Shown one piece after another: positions 44,070 to 52,328 of a DNA stretch of 64,000 nucleotides. Each line of letters begins with the position of its first letter. Position 1 is the stretch's first letter. Below the pieces are notes generated by a model that saw only the letters and a program-made list of their open reading frames with translations, searched no databases and was not told the DNA's origin. Source of the stretch: Thiocapsa sp. (GTDB lineage: Bacteria > Pseudomonadota > Gammaproteobacteria > Chromatiales > Chromatiaceae); the NCBI RefSeq assembly GCF_018399035.1, contig NZ_CP073760.1:2232001-2296000 (forward strand), given 5' to 3'. The position numbers were made by a program, and so were the translations under genes.

Positions 44070-44684
44070 TCATAGCGGCACTGCCGACAATAGTTGCTCA
44101 TCCGAGTTGATGTATTGACCTGTGGCAGCATAGGGCTTGGAGGCCAACAGCCCGCCGTCGGCGAACTGGCTCATCCCGATCCTTCTCGCTTGCGCAGATG
44201 GCGGTAGAAATGCTCCAAGCGCAGCCCTTTGCGACCGGCCGCCCAACGATCGAAGTCCGTGCGGGAGCAGATGAAGTGCTCGTCCGGGCGGATTTCGTGC
44301 GGTACTGCGCAGATCTCGGCGACGCCCCGCAAGTCCGCGAGAACCGGATGCTCCCCCGGCTCGGTCAGAATCAAGCGCTCGGGGCGAAGGGCTCGGATCG
44401 CCGCCGCAAGACCGGCACCGAGCGACGGATCGGCCTCGACATCCAGCGCCCGATAATGGACGCGGATGCCCGCGGCCTCCAAGGCGTCGCGGAAGTGCCG
44501 CATCGCGGACAGAAACAGCAGGATCCGAGCCCTGTGCGAGGGCACGTGGGTCGATTCCTCGACCGCCTCGCATCCAGACCCGATCGCGTGCCGGATCCAG
44601 GTCGCGCAAGGCTGCGGCTGCGGCTTCGGCATCGAGCTGATCCCCGAGAACGAGCACCGGATGTCGACAGATTGGATTGGTCAT
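44070..44684 (-). pseudogene. Cryptochrome/photolyase-related protein (FeS-BCP type), decayed
   Basis: Three pieces of one gene are seen. The frame from 44684 gives HPVLVLGDQLDAEAAAAALR. A second frame gives AVEESTHVPSHRARILLFLS, AMRHFRDALEAAG, and DEHFICSRTDFDRWAAGRKG, LRLEHFYRHLRKR. The first frame then resumes with MSQFADGGLLASKPYAATGQ and YINSDEQ. These match the start, N-terminal domain and extreme C-terminus of the iron-sulfur photolyase-related family (about 510 residues). About 300 residues in the middle are missing. Clearly not functional. Confidence 0.82.
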
Positions 44685-44741
44685 GGCTACCCGAGTCAGC
44701 GTTTGGGTTTAGTGCAGCACGGCAGATGTGTCGAAACCGTT

Positions 44742-44791
44742 CGTTGTCGTTGTCGTAATCGACGATCGATACGACAACGACAACGACAACG
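44742..44791. repeat. ACGACA microsatellite hairpin, copy 2
   Basis: CGTTGTCGTTGTCGT (44742-44756) faces ACGACAACGACAACGACAAC (from 44771). Same design as 4774-4838. Confidence 0.75.
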
Positions 44792-44876
44792 AAAATGATA
44801 TCGGACGCTCTACACGACCACCAGCGATGTCCCGGACTGAGCACCGCGACGGCCTATGGCTGCCATTGGGCGACTA

Positions 44877-44982
44877 AGGTGATTTCCGGGAAAGCATCGA
44901 CCAAACATGTAGGGGCGACTTTAGTCGCCCGGTAAGCATCGGCAACACGCACGGCCGGGATGATCATTCCCGGAAATCGCCT
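44877..44982. repeat. 105-bp inverted-end element, copy 2
   Basis: Reverse-complement copy of 26522-26626 with a few mismatches. Ends AGGTGATTTCCGGGAA and TTCCCGGAAATCGCCT. Confidence 0.8.
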
Positions 44983-45009
44983 AAAGTCGCCCTACAGGGT
45001 CGTATCACC

Positions 45010-45091
45010 TTAAGCCGAAATAGGCGATCTGCCGCCGAAAGAGCGCTTGGACCATCCATAGACATCGCATGCCGCACTGGGCGCAGTTTAA
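45010..45091. repeat. Palindromic repeat unit ending GCGCAGTTTAA
   Basis: Contains ACCATCCATAGACATCGCATG as in other copies. Its right end supplies the TAA stop of the ferredoxin-NADP reductase gene on the minus strand. Confidence 0.75.
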
Positions 45092-45831
45092 TGGTACTGC
45101 TCCGTCGTGTACTGACCGGGTGCATGACGCTTATGGCGGGCCAGACCGCGCTCCTCGAGGAGGACCTTCACATCTTTGATCATGGCCGAGTTCCCGCAGA
45201 GCATCACATGACTGGTATGGCGGTCGATGGCCGCTCCGACGTGCGCTTCCAAACGGCCGCCCGTCAAGAGATCGGTGATCCGGCCGGACAGCGCATCCGG
45301 AACCGTCTCGCGACTGACCGCCGGCACGAACGTGAACCGCTCGCCACGGCGCTCGGCGACCGCCGCGAGGGTCTCGCCGTAGGTCAGATCGGTGGCCTGA
45401 CGGACGCCGTGGACCAGAACGACGCGCTCGAACAGATCCCAAGGTTCCGGCGAGCGCAAAATCGAGAGATAAACACCGAGCGCGGTGCCGGTTGCGAGCA
45501 ACCAGAGGGTCTCGGCGGGCTCGACCGTGTCGAGCGTGAAGATCCCGCCCGGCTTCTCCGACAGCCAGACCTCGTCGCCGGGGTTGAGATCGGACAGACG
45601 CGGCGTCAAGGGACCTTCCGGAACCTCGTTGAAATAGATCTCCACAGGGCGCTCCTGCGGCGGATTGACCAGCGAATAGGGTCGACCCACGCGATCGCCC
45701 TCGATATCCAAGGCGACCTTGATGTACTGCCCCGCCTTGAAGTCGGCGACCGGACCGTCGAACTGCATGCTGTAGAGTCCGTCCGTCCAGGCATGCTTGC
45801 CCGTCACCTTCGCTTTTACCCAGTCGCTCAT
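45088..45831 (-). CDS. fpr: Ferredoxin--NADP(+) reductase
   Basis: A 247-residue FAD protein that moves electrons between ferredoxin or flavodoxin and NADP(H). The FAD site is GRPYSLVNPPQE, the NADP region is LLATGTALGVYLSILRSPEP with VHGVRQATDLTYGETLA, and the C-terminus is LLEERGLARHKRHAPGQYTT. The length and order match the bacterial Fpr subclass. I chose the ATG at 45831 with GGAGCAGGA upstream. The stop codon comes from a palindromic repeat. It is divergent from a glutathione peroxidase gene, with a perfect 48-bp palindrome in the shared upstream region. Confidence 0.93.
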   Translation of the reverse strand: MSDWVKAKVTGKHAWTDGLYSMQFDGPVADFKAGQYIKVALDIEGDRVGRPYSLVNPPQERPVEIYFNEVPEGPLTPRLSDLNPGDEVWLSEKPGGIFTLDTVEPAETLWLLATGTALGVYLSILRSPEPWDLFERVVLVHGVRQATDLTYGETLAAVAERRGERFTFVPAVSRETVPDALSGRITDLLTGGRLEAHVGAAIDRHTSHVMLCGNSAMIKDVKVLLEERGLARHKRHAPGQYTTEQYH

Positions 45832-45987
45832 ATCCAATCCTGCTCCTCGTTGATCCCAAAAATCCCACCGTCGTGATCGAACGGACGTTCTCGACGAGGC
45901 CCTTAAGGACACTCGCAACAACATCCTCCAGTCAGGCTTGCAGGTTGGTGCCCGCCCCCCGTTTTCAAATCACTCTTAGTCACCTCT

Positions 45988-46035
45988 CCCGTCCTCGGCA
46001 CGGAGGCGACGCGTCGCCTCCGTGCCGAGGACGGG
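45988..46035. repeat. Perfect 48-bp palindrome
   Basis: Bases 45988-46011 are the exact reverse complement of 46012-46035, with no loop (centre ACGCGT). It lies between the divergent fpr and glutathione peroxidase genes, 157 bases before fpr and 81 before the other start. Confidence 0.9.
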
Positions 46036-46115
46036 ATTGTATTCGGCATTTTGTGCATTACCTCGCAAAAGACCAAGTAGGACGACGCATGCCCGACGCC
46101 GAAGAGATTTCCCCG

Positions 46116-46664
46116 ATGATGAAGACCACGCTATTTGCATTAGGAATCGCCGCCATGAGCTCCACAGCAAGCGCCGCCGCCCCACCCTGCTCGCCCTTGC
46201 TCGACATCGAGATGCGCCGACTCGCGGGCGAAGAGGTCGTCAACCTCTGCGAAGCCTACCAGGGTAAGGTGGTTCTGATCGTCAACACCGCAAGCAAGTG
46301 CGGCTTCACCTCGCAGTACGAGGGACTCGAAGCCCTCTACAACAAATTCAAGGATCAAGGACTCGTCGTGCTGGGCTTCCCGTCCAACGACTTCGCGAAC
46401 CAGGAGCCGGGGAGCGAGGCAGAGATCGAGAAATTCTGCCGGCTGACCTACTCGGTCGAATTCCCGATGTTCGAGAAGGTCAACGTGAAAAAGGGGGCCG
46501 CATCGCCGCTCTTCGAGCGTCTGGCCGTTGCCGGCGCCCCCTACCCGAAGTGGAACTTTTACAAGTACCTGATCGATCGCGAGGGTAAGCTCGTGGACCA
46601 TTACGTCAGCTTCACCAAGCCGGATGACCGCAAGGTCGTGAGGGCGATCGAAAAGCTGCTGTAG
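46116..46664 (+). CDS. Exported glutathione peroxidase-family thiol peroxidase
   Basis: A 182-residue protein with a signal peptide (MMKTTLFALGIAAMSSTASA) and a glutathione peroxidase fold. The catalytic Cys (not selenocysteine) is in NTASKCGFTSQYEGL, the Gln in GFPSNDFANQEPGS and the Trp in PKWNFYKYL. It would reduce peroxides in the periplasm, more likely with thioredoxin-type donors than glutathione. I chose the ATG at 46116 with AAGAG upstream; the alternative ATG at 46089 adds nine polar residues. Confidence 0.92.
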   Translation: MMKTTLFALGIAAMSSTASAAAPPCSPLLDIEMRRLAGEEVVNLCEAYQGKVVLIVNTASKCGFTSQYEGLEALYNKFKDQGLVVLGFPSNDFANQEPGSEAEIEKFCRLTYSVEFPMFEKVNVKKGAASPLFERLAVAGAPYPKWNFYKYLIDREGKLVDHYVSFTKPDDRKVVRAIEKLL

Positions 46665-47087
46665 CCGACCCGGAGCCTGCACCGGTTGCCGCAAGGCCGC
46701 AGGGGCAAGCGCGCCGATCGGAGACGTGGACGGCTTTAAGGTCGCGTTCACGCTGCAAATCGAATGCCGCAAACTGCCGGCCGGCCCCCGAACGGTTCGT
46801 CGCGACGATGATATCGATTCGCCCTTTCGATTGGTACGCCGACACCGGCCCGTCTACAGTGATATCGAGCACACGCGGGTTCATCGGGAAGCGAGGTGCG
46901 TCCCGCGTGTGCTCCTTGCAAAGGTTTGTCGAGAGCGACGTGGGCCGCAGCTGTCGGCCGGATCGGTTCGTCGAGATCCCCGGGGCCTTCACGCGCTGGA
47001 GAAGCGACCGGCGAAGCACCCGAGGGCGATGACCCGGTCTCGATTCGGCTGGACCACGGACATCACCGATTCAGGGGAGGCTAGCGT
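46665..47087. other. Spacer with a 13-bp inverted repeat
   Basis: No credible gene was seen. GAGCACACGCGGG (46867-46879) pairs perfectly with CCCGCGTGTGCTC (46902-46914) across a 22-base loop. The end of the spacer carries GGGGAGG, the ribosome site for the next gene. Confidence 0.5.
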
Positions 47088-48428
47088 ATGGCGACGTCAA
47101 TGAGCCGGGAGGGGAGTCTCGAAGCCCCGACCCGTCACCCGCTCGACTGGCAAAGTGCCGATTTCCACGACCAAGCTTCGCTCGACAAGGAGCTGGAGCG
47201 CGTCTTCGACATCTGTCACGGCTGTCGCCGCTGCGTCAGTCTCTGCCAATCCTTCCCGACGCTCTTCGATCTTGTGGACGCGTCCGAATCGATGGAGGTC
47301 GACGGCGTCGCCACGGACGACTACTGGAAGGTGGTCGACCACTGTTATCTCTGCGATCTGTGCTACATGACCAAGTGTCCCTACGTGCCTCCGCACGAGT
47401 GGAACCTCGACTTCCCGCACCTGATGCTCCGCGCCAAGGCCGTGAAATACCGGCAAGGCAACGTGAAGATGCGCGATCGCATCCTCACCAGCACGGATAC
47501 GGTCGGCTCTCTGGCCGGCATCCCGGTCGTCAATGGACTGGTCAACGCGGTCAACGCCAATGCGGTCGGACGCCAAGCCCTGGAAGCCGTGCTCGGGGTC
47601 CACAAGGACGCGCGTGTGCCTCCCTATGTCAGCAACACCCTGCGCAAGACCGAAAAGGCGCGTGTCGGCCGCAAGGCCGTCGGCGAGCCGGCCGGCCCGA
47701 CCACCGGCAAGGTCGCGCTCTTCACCACCTGTTACGGCAACTACAACGAGCCCGGCGTGAACGCCGACCTGATCGCCGTCTTCGAGCACTCGGGTATCCC
47801 GGTCACGCTCCCCGAGAAGGAACAATGCTGCGGCATGCCCAAGCTCGAGCTCGGTGACCTGGAGGCGGTCAAGGCGGCGAAGGACGCGAACATCCCGGTG
47901 CTCAAGCGTCTGGTCGACGAGGGCTGGGACATCGTCGCCATGGTCCCGTCCTGCGTGCTCATGTTCAAACAGGAGCTACCCCTGATGTTCCCCGAGGACG
48001 CGGACGTGCAGGCGGTCAAGGCACACACCTTCGATCCCTTCGAATACCTGATGCTCCGCCACAAGCACGGCAAGCTCAACACGGATTTCAAGATACCGCT
48101 GGGCAAGGTCATCTACCAGGCGTCCTGTCATCAGCGGGTCCAGAACATCGGGCAGAAGACCCGCGAGGTCCTGGCACTCGTACCGGACACGACAGTGGAG
48201 ATCATCGAGCGTTGCTCGGGCCACGACGGCACCTACGCGGTGAAGAAGGAGTATTACGCCTCCGCGATGAAGATCGTGCGCCCGGTTGCGGGCCGCGTGG
48301 AGAAGGCGGCACCGGATCACTTCGGCAGCGACTGTCCAATGGCCGGCGCCCATATCGCGCACGCACTGGGTCAGGACGGCGAGCAGCGGCACCCGCTGAG
48401 CCTGTTGCGGATGGCCTACGGGCTCTGA
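47088..48428 (+). CDS. Two-[4Fe-4S] heterodisulfide-reductase/GlpC-like protein
   Basis: A 446-residue soluble protein with two ferredoxin-type clusters, Cys43/46/49/53 (CHGCRRCVSLC) and Cys86/89/92/97 (CYLCDLCYMTKC). CCG-type domains follow (EKEQCCGMPKLELG and ASCHQRVQNIGQ ... ERCSGHDGTY). This resembles GlpC and HdrD subunits, which pass electrons to thiols or quinones. Its partner here is DUF3501, a pairing I recall from other proteobacteria, often with rubrerythrin; the joint role is unknown but may concern oxidative stress. The ATG at 47088 has a strong ribosome site; a second in-frame ATG lies at 47100. Confidence 0.9.
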   Translation: MATSMSREGSLEAPTRHPLDWQSADFHDQASLDKELERVFDICHGCRRCVSLCQSFPTLFDLVDASESMEVDGVATDDYWKVVDHCYLCDLCYMTKCPYVPPHEWNLDFPHLMLRAKAVKYRQGNVKMRDRILTSTDTVGSLAGIPVVNGLVNAVNANAVGRQALEAVLGVHKDARVPPYVSNTLRKTEKARVGRKAVGEPAGPTTGKVALFTTCYGNYNEPGVNADLIAVFEHSGIPVTLPEKEQCCGMPKLELGDLEAVKAAKDANIPVLKRLVDEGWDIVAMVPSCVLMFKQELPLMFPEDADVQAVKAHTFDPFEYLMLRHKHGKLNTDFKIPLGKVIYQASCHQRVQNIGQKTREVLALVPDTTVEIIERCSGHDGTYAVKKEYYASAMKIVRPVAGRVEKAAPDHFGSDCPMAGAHIAHALGQDGEQRHPLSLLRMAYGL

Positions 48429-48524
48429 AGCGCGCTGAAGCGCGTCCGGCGGGACAGCGAAGCCCGGCGTATGGCGTCGGTCTTCGTGGACCATGCGGGC
48501 ATCGGTGGTAACGCGGTTCAGGAT

Positions 48525-48710
48525 GGAAAATAGCCTTGTTCATTCGGGCGACCAAGGGCGACGCCCGAGATCGTCGCGAAGCGGCGACAGCCAGGGATCG
48601 ACGACTTGCAGTCGTCTTCCTCCGCTGTCCTGACGGGCAGCGGGATCGAGCCCGGCGCGACCAGCCCGAAAGCCGCCCTGATCGCGCTTTCGCAGGGGTC
48701 ATGAAACCTC
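48525..48710. repeat. About 200-bp dispersed repeat, copy 2 (inverted)
   Basis: Matches 4885-5129 in reverse complement around GGATCGACGACTTGCAGTCG. It fills the 303-base spacer between the Fe-S gene and DUF3501. Confidence 0.75.
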
Positions 48711-48731
48711 TCAATCGGTTTGGAGACGACG

Positions 48732-49313
48732 ATGCATTTGACACGAGACAACCTTTACAGCCTCGAGACGTACGCGGAGGTTCGCGGTGATTTCCGTGCC
48801 CGCGTGATGGCCCACAAGAAGCATCGTCAGGTGGCGATCGGCGCCCATGCCACACTCTATTTCGAGGATCGCCTGACCATGCAGTATCAGATCCAGGAGA
48901 TGCTGCGGGCCGAGCGCATCTTCGAGGCGGCAGGGATTCAGGACGAGCTGGACGCCTACAACCCGCTGATCCCGGACGGGAGCAACTTGAAGGCGACCTT
49001 CATGATCGAGTACGAGGACGTCGACGAGCGGCGCGATGCCCTGACGCGCCTGCGCGGGATCGAGGATCGGGTGTGGATCCAGGTCGCCGATTTCGATCGG
49101 GTCTATGCGATCGCCGACGAGGACATGGAACGCGAGGACGCGACCAAGACCTCCGCCGTGCATTTCCTGCGCTTCGAGCTGACGGCGCCGATGTCCGCGG
49201 CGATGAAACAGGGCGCAAAGCTCGCGCTGGGGACCGATCACCCGGAGTACGCCTATCAGGTCGAGGCAACCCCGCAGGTCCGTGACGCGCTCGCCGGCGA
49301 CCTGGCCGACTGA
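48732..49313 (+). CDS. DUF3501 family protein
   Basis: A 193-residue soluble protein: LTRDNLYSLETYAEVRGDFR, YFEDRLTMQYQIQEMLRAE and YNPLIPDGSNLKATFMIEYE are family hallmarks. No biochemical function is established. I chose the ATG at 48732 because GGAG lies seven bases before it; the TTG at 48720 would be in the repeat. It follows the Fe-S protein gene, as in other genomes, though here a dispersed repeat separates them. The HAD gene starts directly at its stop. Confidence 0.92.
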   Translation: MHLTRDNLYSLETYAEVRGDFRARVMAHKKHRQVAIGAHATLYFEDRLTMQYQIQEMLRAERIFEAAGIQDELDAYNPLIPDGSNLKATFMIEYEDVDERRDALTRLRGIEDRVWIQVADFDRVYAIADEDMEREDATKTSAVHFLRFELTAPMSAAMKQGAKLALGTDHPEYAYQVEATPQVRDALAGDLAD

Positions 49314-50129
49314 ATGAAACGCCCTCGGCCCCGCGCCCTGCTGCTCGACATGGACGGTCTCCTCTTCCACGGAGACCGTCCACTGCCGGGCGCGCGGCGG
49401 CTGCTCGACCGACTGAAATCGACACCCCACGCCTTCGTCACCAACAACCCGATCCGCACGCCAGAGCAGGTCGCCGACGCCTTCGCCTCGATGACGCTCC
49501 CGCGACCGGAGCCGGAGCGGATCATCACTTCCGCCTTGGCCACGGCGCGCTGGCTGAGCCATGTGCGACCCGGATTCCGTTATTTCGCCGTCGGAGCCGG
49601 TGGGTTGGACGCGGCTCTACGCTCGGTCGGAACGCCGGACGCCGAGCGTGCCGACGTGGTCGTCGTGGGCGAGGGACCGGGGCTTGATTTCGAGCAGCTC
49701 ACCGTCGGCATCAATCTCATCCTGAGTCGGGGTGCCCGTCTGGTCGCCACGAATCCGGACACCGCCGTCGACGGCATGCGCGACGGCCGTCATCTGGTCC
49801 TGCCCGGCGGGGGCGCCTTGGTCGCACCCTTTGCGGCCGCGACCGGGGTGACGCCTACGTTCGTCGGCAAACCCGAGCCCCTGCTCTTCGAGATGTCGCT
49901 CGAGATCCTCGGCTGCACGGCGGCCGAATGCATGATGGTCGGCGACCGTCCGGACACGGACATCGCCGGTGCCGAGCGGCTCGGGATGTGGACCGCGCTC
50001 GTACGCACCGGCCAATTTGCCCCGGGTCGCCCCTGGGTCGAAGGCATGCCGCCGCCGGATTACGATCTGAACAACCTGGATGATCTGATCGACGCCTTGG
50101 ACCGGGATGTCCCGGGCCTGCTTGCTTGA
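49314..50129 (+). CDS. HAD-IIA phosphatase, NagD-like
   Basis: A 271-residue HAD phosphatase. The catalytic Asp pair is in LLLDMDGLLFHGD (Asp12 and Asp14), motif II in HAFVTNNPIR, the Lys in FVGKPEPLLF, and motif IV in MMVGDRPDTDIAGAERLGM. The cap-domain type is that of NagD/4-nitrophenyl phosphatase. Likely substrates are small sugar or nucleotide phosphates, not determined. The ATG abuts the DUF3501 stop, so the two are co-translated. Confidence 0.9.
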   Translation: MKRPRPRALLLDMDGLLFHGDRPLPGARRLLDRLKSTPHAFVTNNPIRTPEQVADAFASMTLPRPEPERIITSALATARWLSHVRPGFRYFAVGAGGLDAALRSVGTPDAERADVVVVGEGPGLDFEQLTVGINLILSRGARLVATNPDTAVDGMRDGRHLVLPGGGALVAPFAAATGVTPTFVGKPEPLLFEMSLEILGCTAAECMMVGDRPDTDIAGAERLGMWTALVRTGQFAPGRPWVEGMPPPDYDLNNLDDLIDALDRDVPGLLA

Positions 50130-50167
50130 TCCGTTCCCCCGACGCAGGGCGAACGAACGAAGACATC

Positions 50168-50361
50168 TAAACCGCGTCCAGAGCGAGATGCTCATTTTCG
50201 AGTGAGCTCGATGTTTGGTGCATCCACGACCCTTAGCGGGGGACGCGGTTTAAAATTTTATATTTTTTAATACTTTAAACCGCACCGGCTCCAGCGGTTC
50301 TGAAATCCGCCGAGGCCGATCCCATCCAAAAACATCGCATACCGGGCTGGGCGCGGTTTAG
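50168..50361. repeat. Paired palindromic repeats with AT-rich middle
   Basis: TAAACCGCGTCC...GGACGCGGTTTA, then AATTTTATATTTTTTAATAC, then TTTAAACCGCACCGG...GGGCGCGGTTTA. Same design as 28704-28897 and 4481-4673. Confidence 0.88.
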
Positions 50362-50593
50362 GTTGACGATTCTGATCGTGATAGGCTGACCCAATCCACC
50401 CGCGGGCGATATCGGGGCAATCGCAAGGAGAAACAGGCCCGTCAGGGCGACGCGAGTTGGCATGGTGCGGTCTCGTCGGTTGTGTCGAGTGACGGAATCA
50501 TAACGCCTGCACCCTCCTGCCGAATCCCTTGGATGGACAGAATCGTCTCCACGGTTCGAGCGGCCGGCCCCGGGTCGTCGTCGATCGCGGCAC

Positions 50594-50626
50594 AAAAAAA
50601 GAGCGCCCGGCTGAAACCGGGCGCTC
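50594..50626 (-). terminator. Rho-independent terminator of htpX
   Basis: GAGCGCCCGG-CTGAAA-CCGGGCGCTC, with seven A on the plus strand (T run on the minus strand). It lies 57 bases after the htpX stop. Confidence 0.9.
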
Positions 50627-50683
50627 GCGATAGAGCCAATGTCGGCGACGACCCGCTCGAGTCGGCGAGCCGACGCCCCGCGA

Positions 50684-51571
50684 TCAGCCCCGCCCCTGCT
50701 CGAGGGCCGCGATCCGCTTCTCCAACGGCGGGTGGCTGGAGAACAACGCCTTCAGACCTTCGCCGATGTTTCCGGAGATGCCGAAGGCCGCGAACTCGCC
50801 CGCCGGCAGATCATGCGGCTGATGGACGCGCTGCAAGGCACGCAGCGCATCGGCCATCTGGGTGCGGCTGCTCAGGCGCGCCCCGCCCTCGTCGGCCCGG
50901 AACTCGCGGTAACGCGAGAACCACATCACGATCATGCTGGCCAGGAAGGAAAGCAGGATCTCGGCCACGATCGAGACGACGAAGTAGGCGATGCCATGCC
51001 CTTCCTCGTTCTTGAAGACGACCCGGTCGACCGTGTGACCGATGATGCGCGCCAAGAAGACCACGAAGGTGTTGACCACACCCTGGATCAGCGCCAGCGT
51101 CACCATGTCGCCGTTCGCGACGTGACTGATCTCGTGGCCGACGACCGCCTCGACCTCTTCCTTGGTCATGTGCTGCAGGAGCCCGGTACTGACCGCCACC
51201 AAGGCATCGTTGCGATTCCAGCCGGTGGCGAAGGCGTTGGGCTCGGGCGAGTCGAAGATGCCGACCTCCGGCATCTTGATGCCGGCCGCCTGGGACTGGC
51301 GTGCGACCGTCTCCATCAACCAACGTTCGAACGGGGTGGACGGCTGCTCGATGACCTGCACGCCCATGCCGCGCTTGGCCATCATCTTCGACAGGAACAG
51401 CGAGATCAGCGATCCGCTGAAGCCGATGATGGCCGCCATGATCAGGAGCGCACCCATGTCGAGCCCGCCGCTCTCGAGCAGCAGCCCGTCGATCCCCAGC
51501 AACCGGAAGACCAGGCTGATGACGACGAGAATCGCCGCGTTGGTCGCGAGAAACAATAAGATCCGCATCAT
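50684..51571 (-). CDS. htpX: Membrane metalloprotease HtpX
   Basis: A 295-residue M48 protease of the inner membrane that degrades misfolded membrane proteins together with FtsH. The N-terminal helices are ILLFLATNAAILVVISLVFR and MGALLIMAAIIGFSGSLISL. The zinc site is VVGHEISHVANGD, with SRYREFRADEGGA further on. I chose the ATG at 51571 (MMRILLF), preceded by AAGGAG; the frame is open upstream but uncharacteristic. It is monocistronic and followed by a strong terminator. Confidence 0.95.
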   Translation of the reverse strand: MMRILLFLATNAAILVVISLVFRLLGIDGLLLESGGLDMGALLIMAAIIGFSGSLISLFLSKMMAKRGMGVQVIEQPSTPFERWLMETVARQSQAAGIKMPEVGIFDSPEPNAFATGWNRNDALVAVSTGLLQHMTKEEVEAVVGHEISHVANGDMVTLALIQGVVNTFVVFLARIIGHTVDRVVFKNEEGHGIAYFVVSIVAEILLSFLASMIVMWFSRYREFRADEGGARLSSRTQMADALRALQRVHQPHDLPAGEFAAFGISGNIGEGLKALFSSHPPLEKRIAALEQGRG

Positions 51572-51761
51572 TGATTTAGGCTCCTTGAGGATAGATTTCG
51601 AAAGCGCGCATACGATGCACCGACGGCGCGCCCCGCACAAGCCCGCGAGCGGCTCATGACTGGTTGCCAGCATATTGGGTCGTACCGCCCGCAACAAAGT
51701 ATGAACACCGGTCTGGACAAACGAAAAGACCGCCGGTAATATTCCGCGTCTCGAAGACATC

Positions 51762-51837
51762 GGGGCCATAGCTCAGCTGGGAGAGCGCAACACTGGCAGT
51801 GTTGAGGTCGGCGGTTCGATCCCGCCTGGCTCCACCA
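51762..51837 (+). tRNA. tRNA-Ala(GGC)
   Basis: GGGGCCATAGCTCAGCTGGG opens the acceptor and D arms. The anticodon loop CTGGCAG gives GGC, the T arm is GGCGGTTCGATCCCGCC, and CCA is encoded at the end. The 76-base cloverleaf is complete. Confidence 0.96.
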
Positions 51838-51893
51838 ATCAAGCAAAAGGATCCGGCACCATGATCACAGTCGGGTTTTTTAAAACGGTCACC

Positions 51894-51969
51894 GTCCCCA
51901 TCGTCTAGTGGCCTAGGACACCGCCCTTTCACGGCGGTAACCGGGGTTCGAACCCCCGTGGGGACGCCA
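51894..51969 (+). tRNA. tRNA-Glu(TTC)
   Basis: GTCCCCATCGTCTAGTGGCC opens the molecule. The anticodon loop CTTTCAC gives TTC, the T arm is CGGGGTTCGAACCCCCG, and GCCA ends it. 76 bases. Its 3' end is the likely border of the integrative element to the right. Confidence 0.96.
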
Positions 51970-52328
51970 ATTCAAGGCATTAATTTATAAGAGTTTTTCG
52001 GAAGAATGGGGCAGTTACCGCCCCACCCTTCCGTATCTTTTCCGTATTTACGCCCCGAGCCGACTTCTTTTTTCTCCAGCTCACGGGGCAGTGTTGGCAT
52101 CCCTCACCATGTAGGCGTGATCCCACACTAGGGCTTGCTCTGCATCGTCTCCGGGGTCGGCCTAGGCCGGTCCGTACGTTGTTAGTTTCGGACAGCCGGT
52201 CATGTCATGATTGTGGATATCTCGCCGAGCGACTGTCCTGTATGTCGGCCTCCTGCCGCGCGGCATCTAATTCATACCGCGCCGATGCTGTAACGGCCTG
52301 CATGAACAGAACAGTCCGATCTCGGGTT
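51970..52328. other. Left-end spacer of the element
   Basis: No gene was seen. It has a GGGGCAGTTACCGCCCC-like hairpin at about 52009 and two TTCCGTAT repeats. It is a plausible attachment region. Confidence 0.4.

Larger units (their letters stand above)
50130..50683. other. Spacer between HAD gene and htpX
   Basis: Holds the repeat pair at 50168-50361 and the htpX terminator at 50594-50626. A minus-strand frame at 50275-50463 starts like a signal peptide (MPTRVALTGLFLLAIAPISP) but soon runs into the repeat; it may be a small gene cut by the insertion. Nothing else is convincing. Confidence 0.5.

Noticed and set aside
50275..50463. Small minus-strand frame with a signal-like start (MPTRVALTGLFLLAIAPISP)
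   Set aside because: The ribosome site is poor and the second half is repeat sequence. It is possibly a gene cut by the repeat but not strong enough to call.
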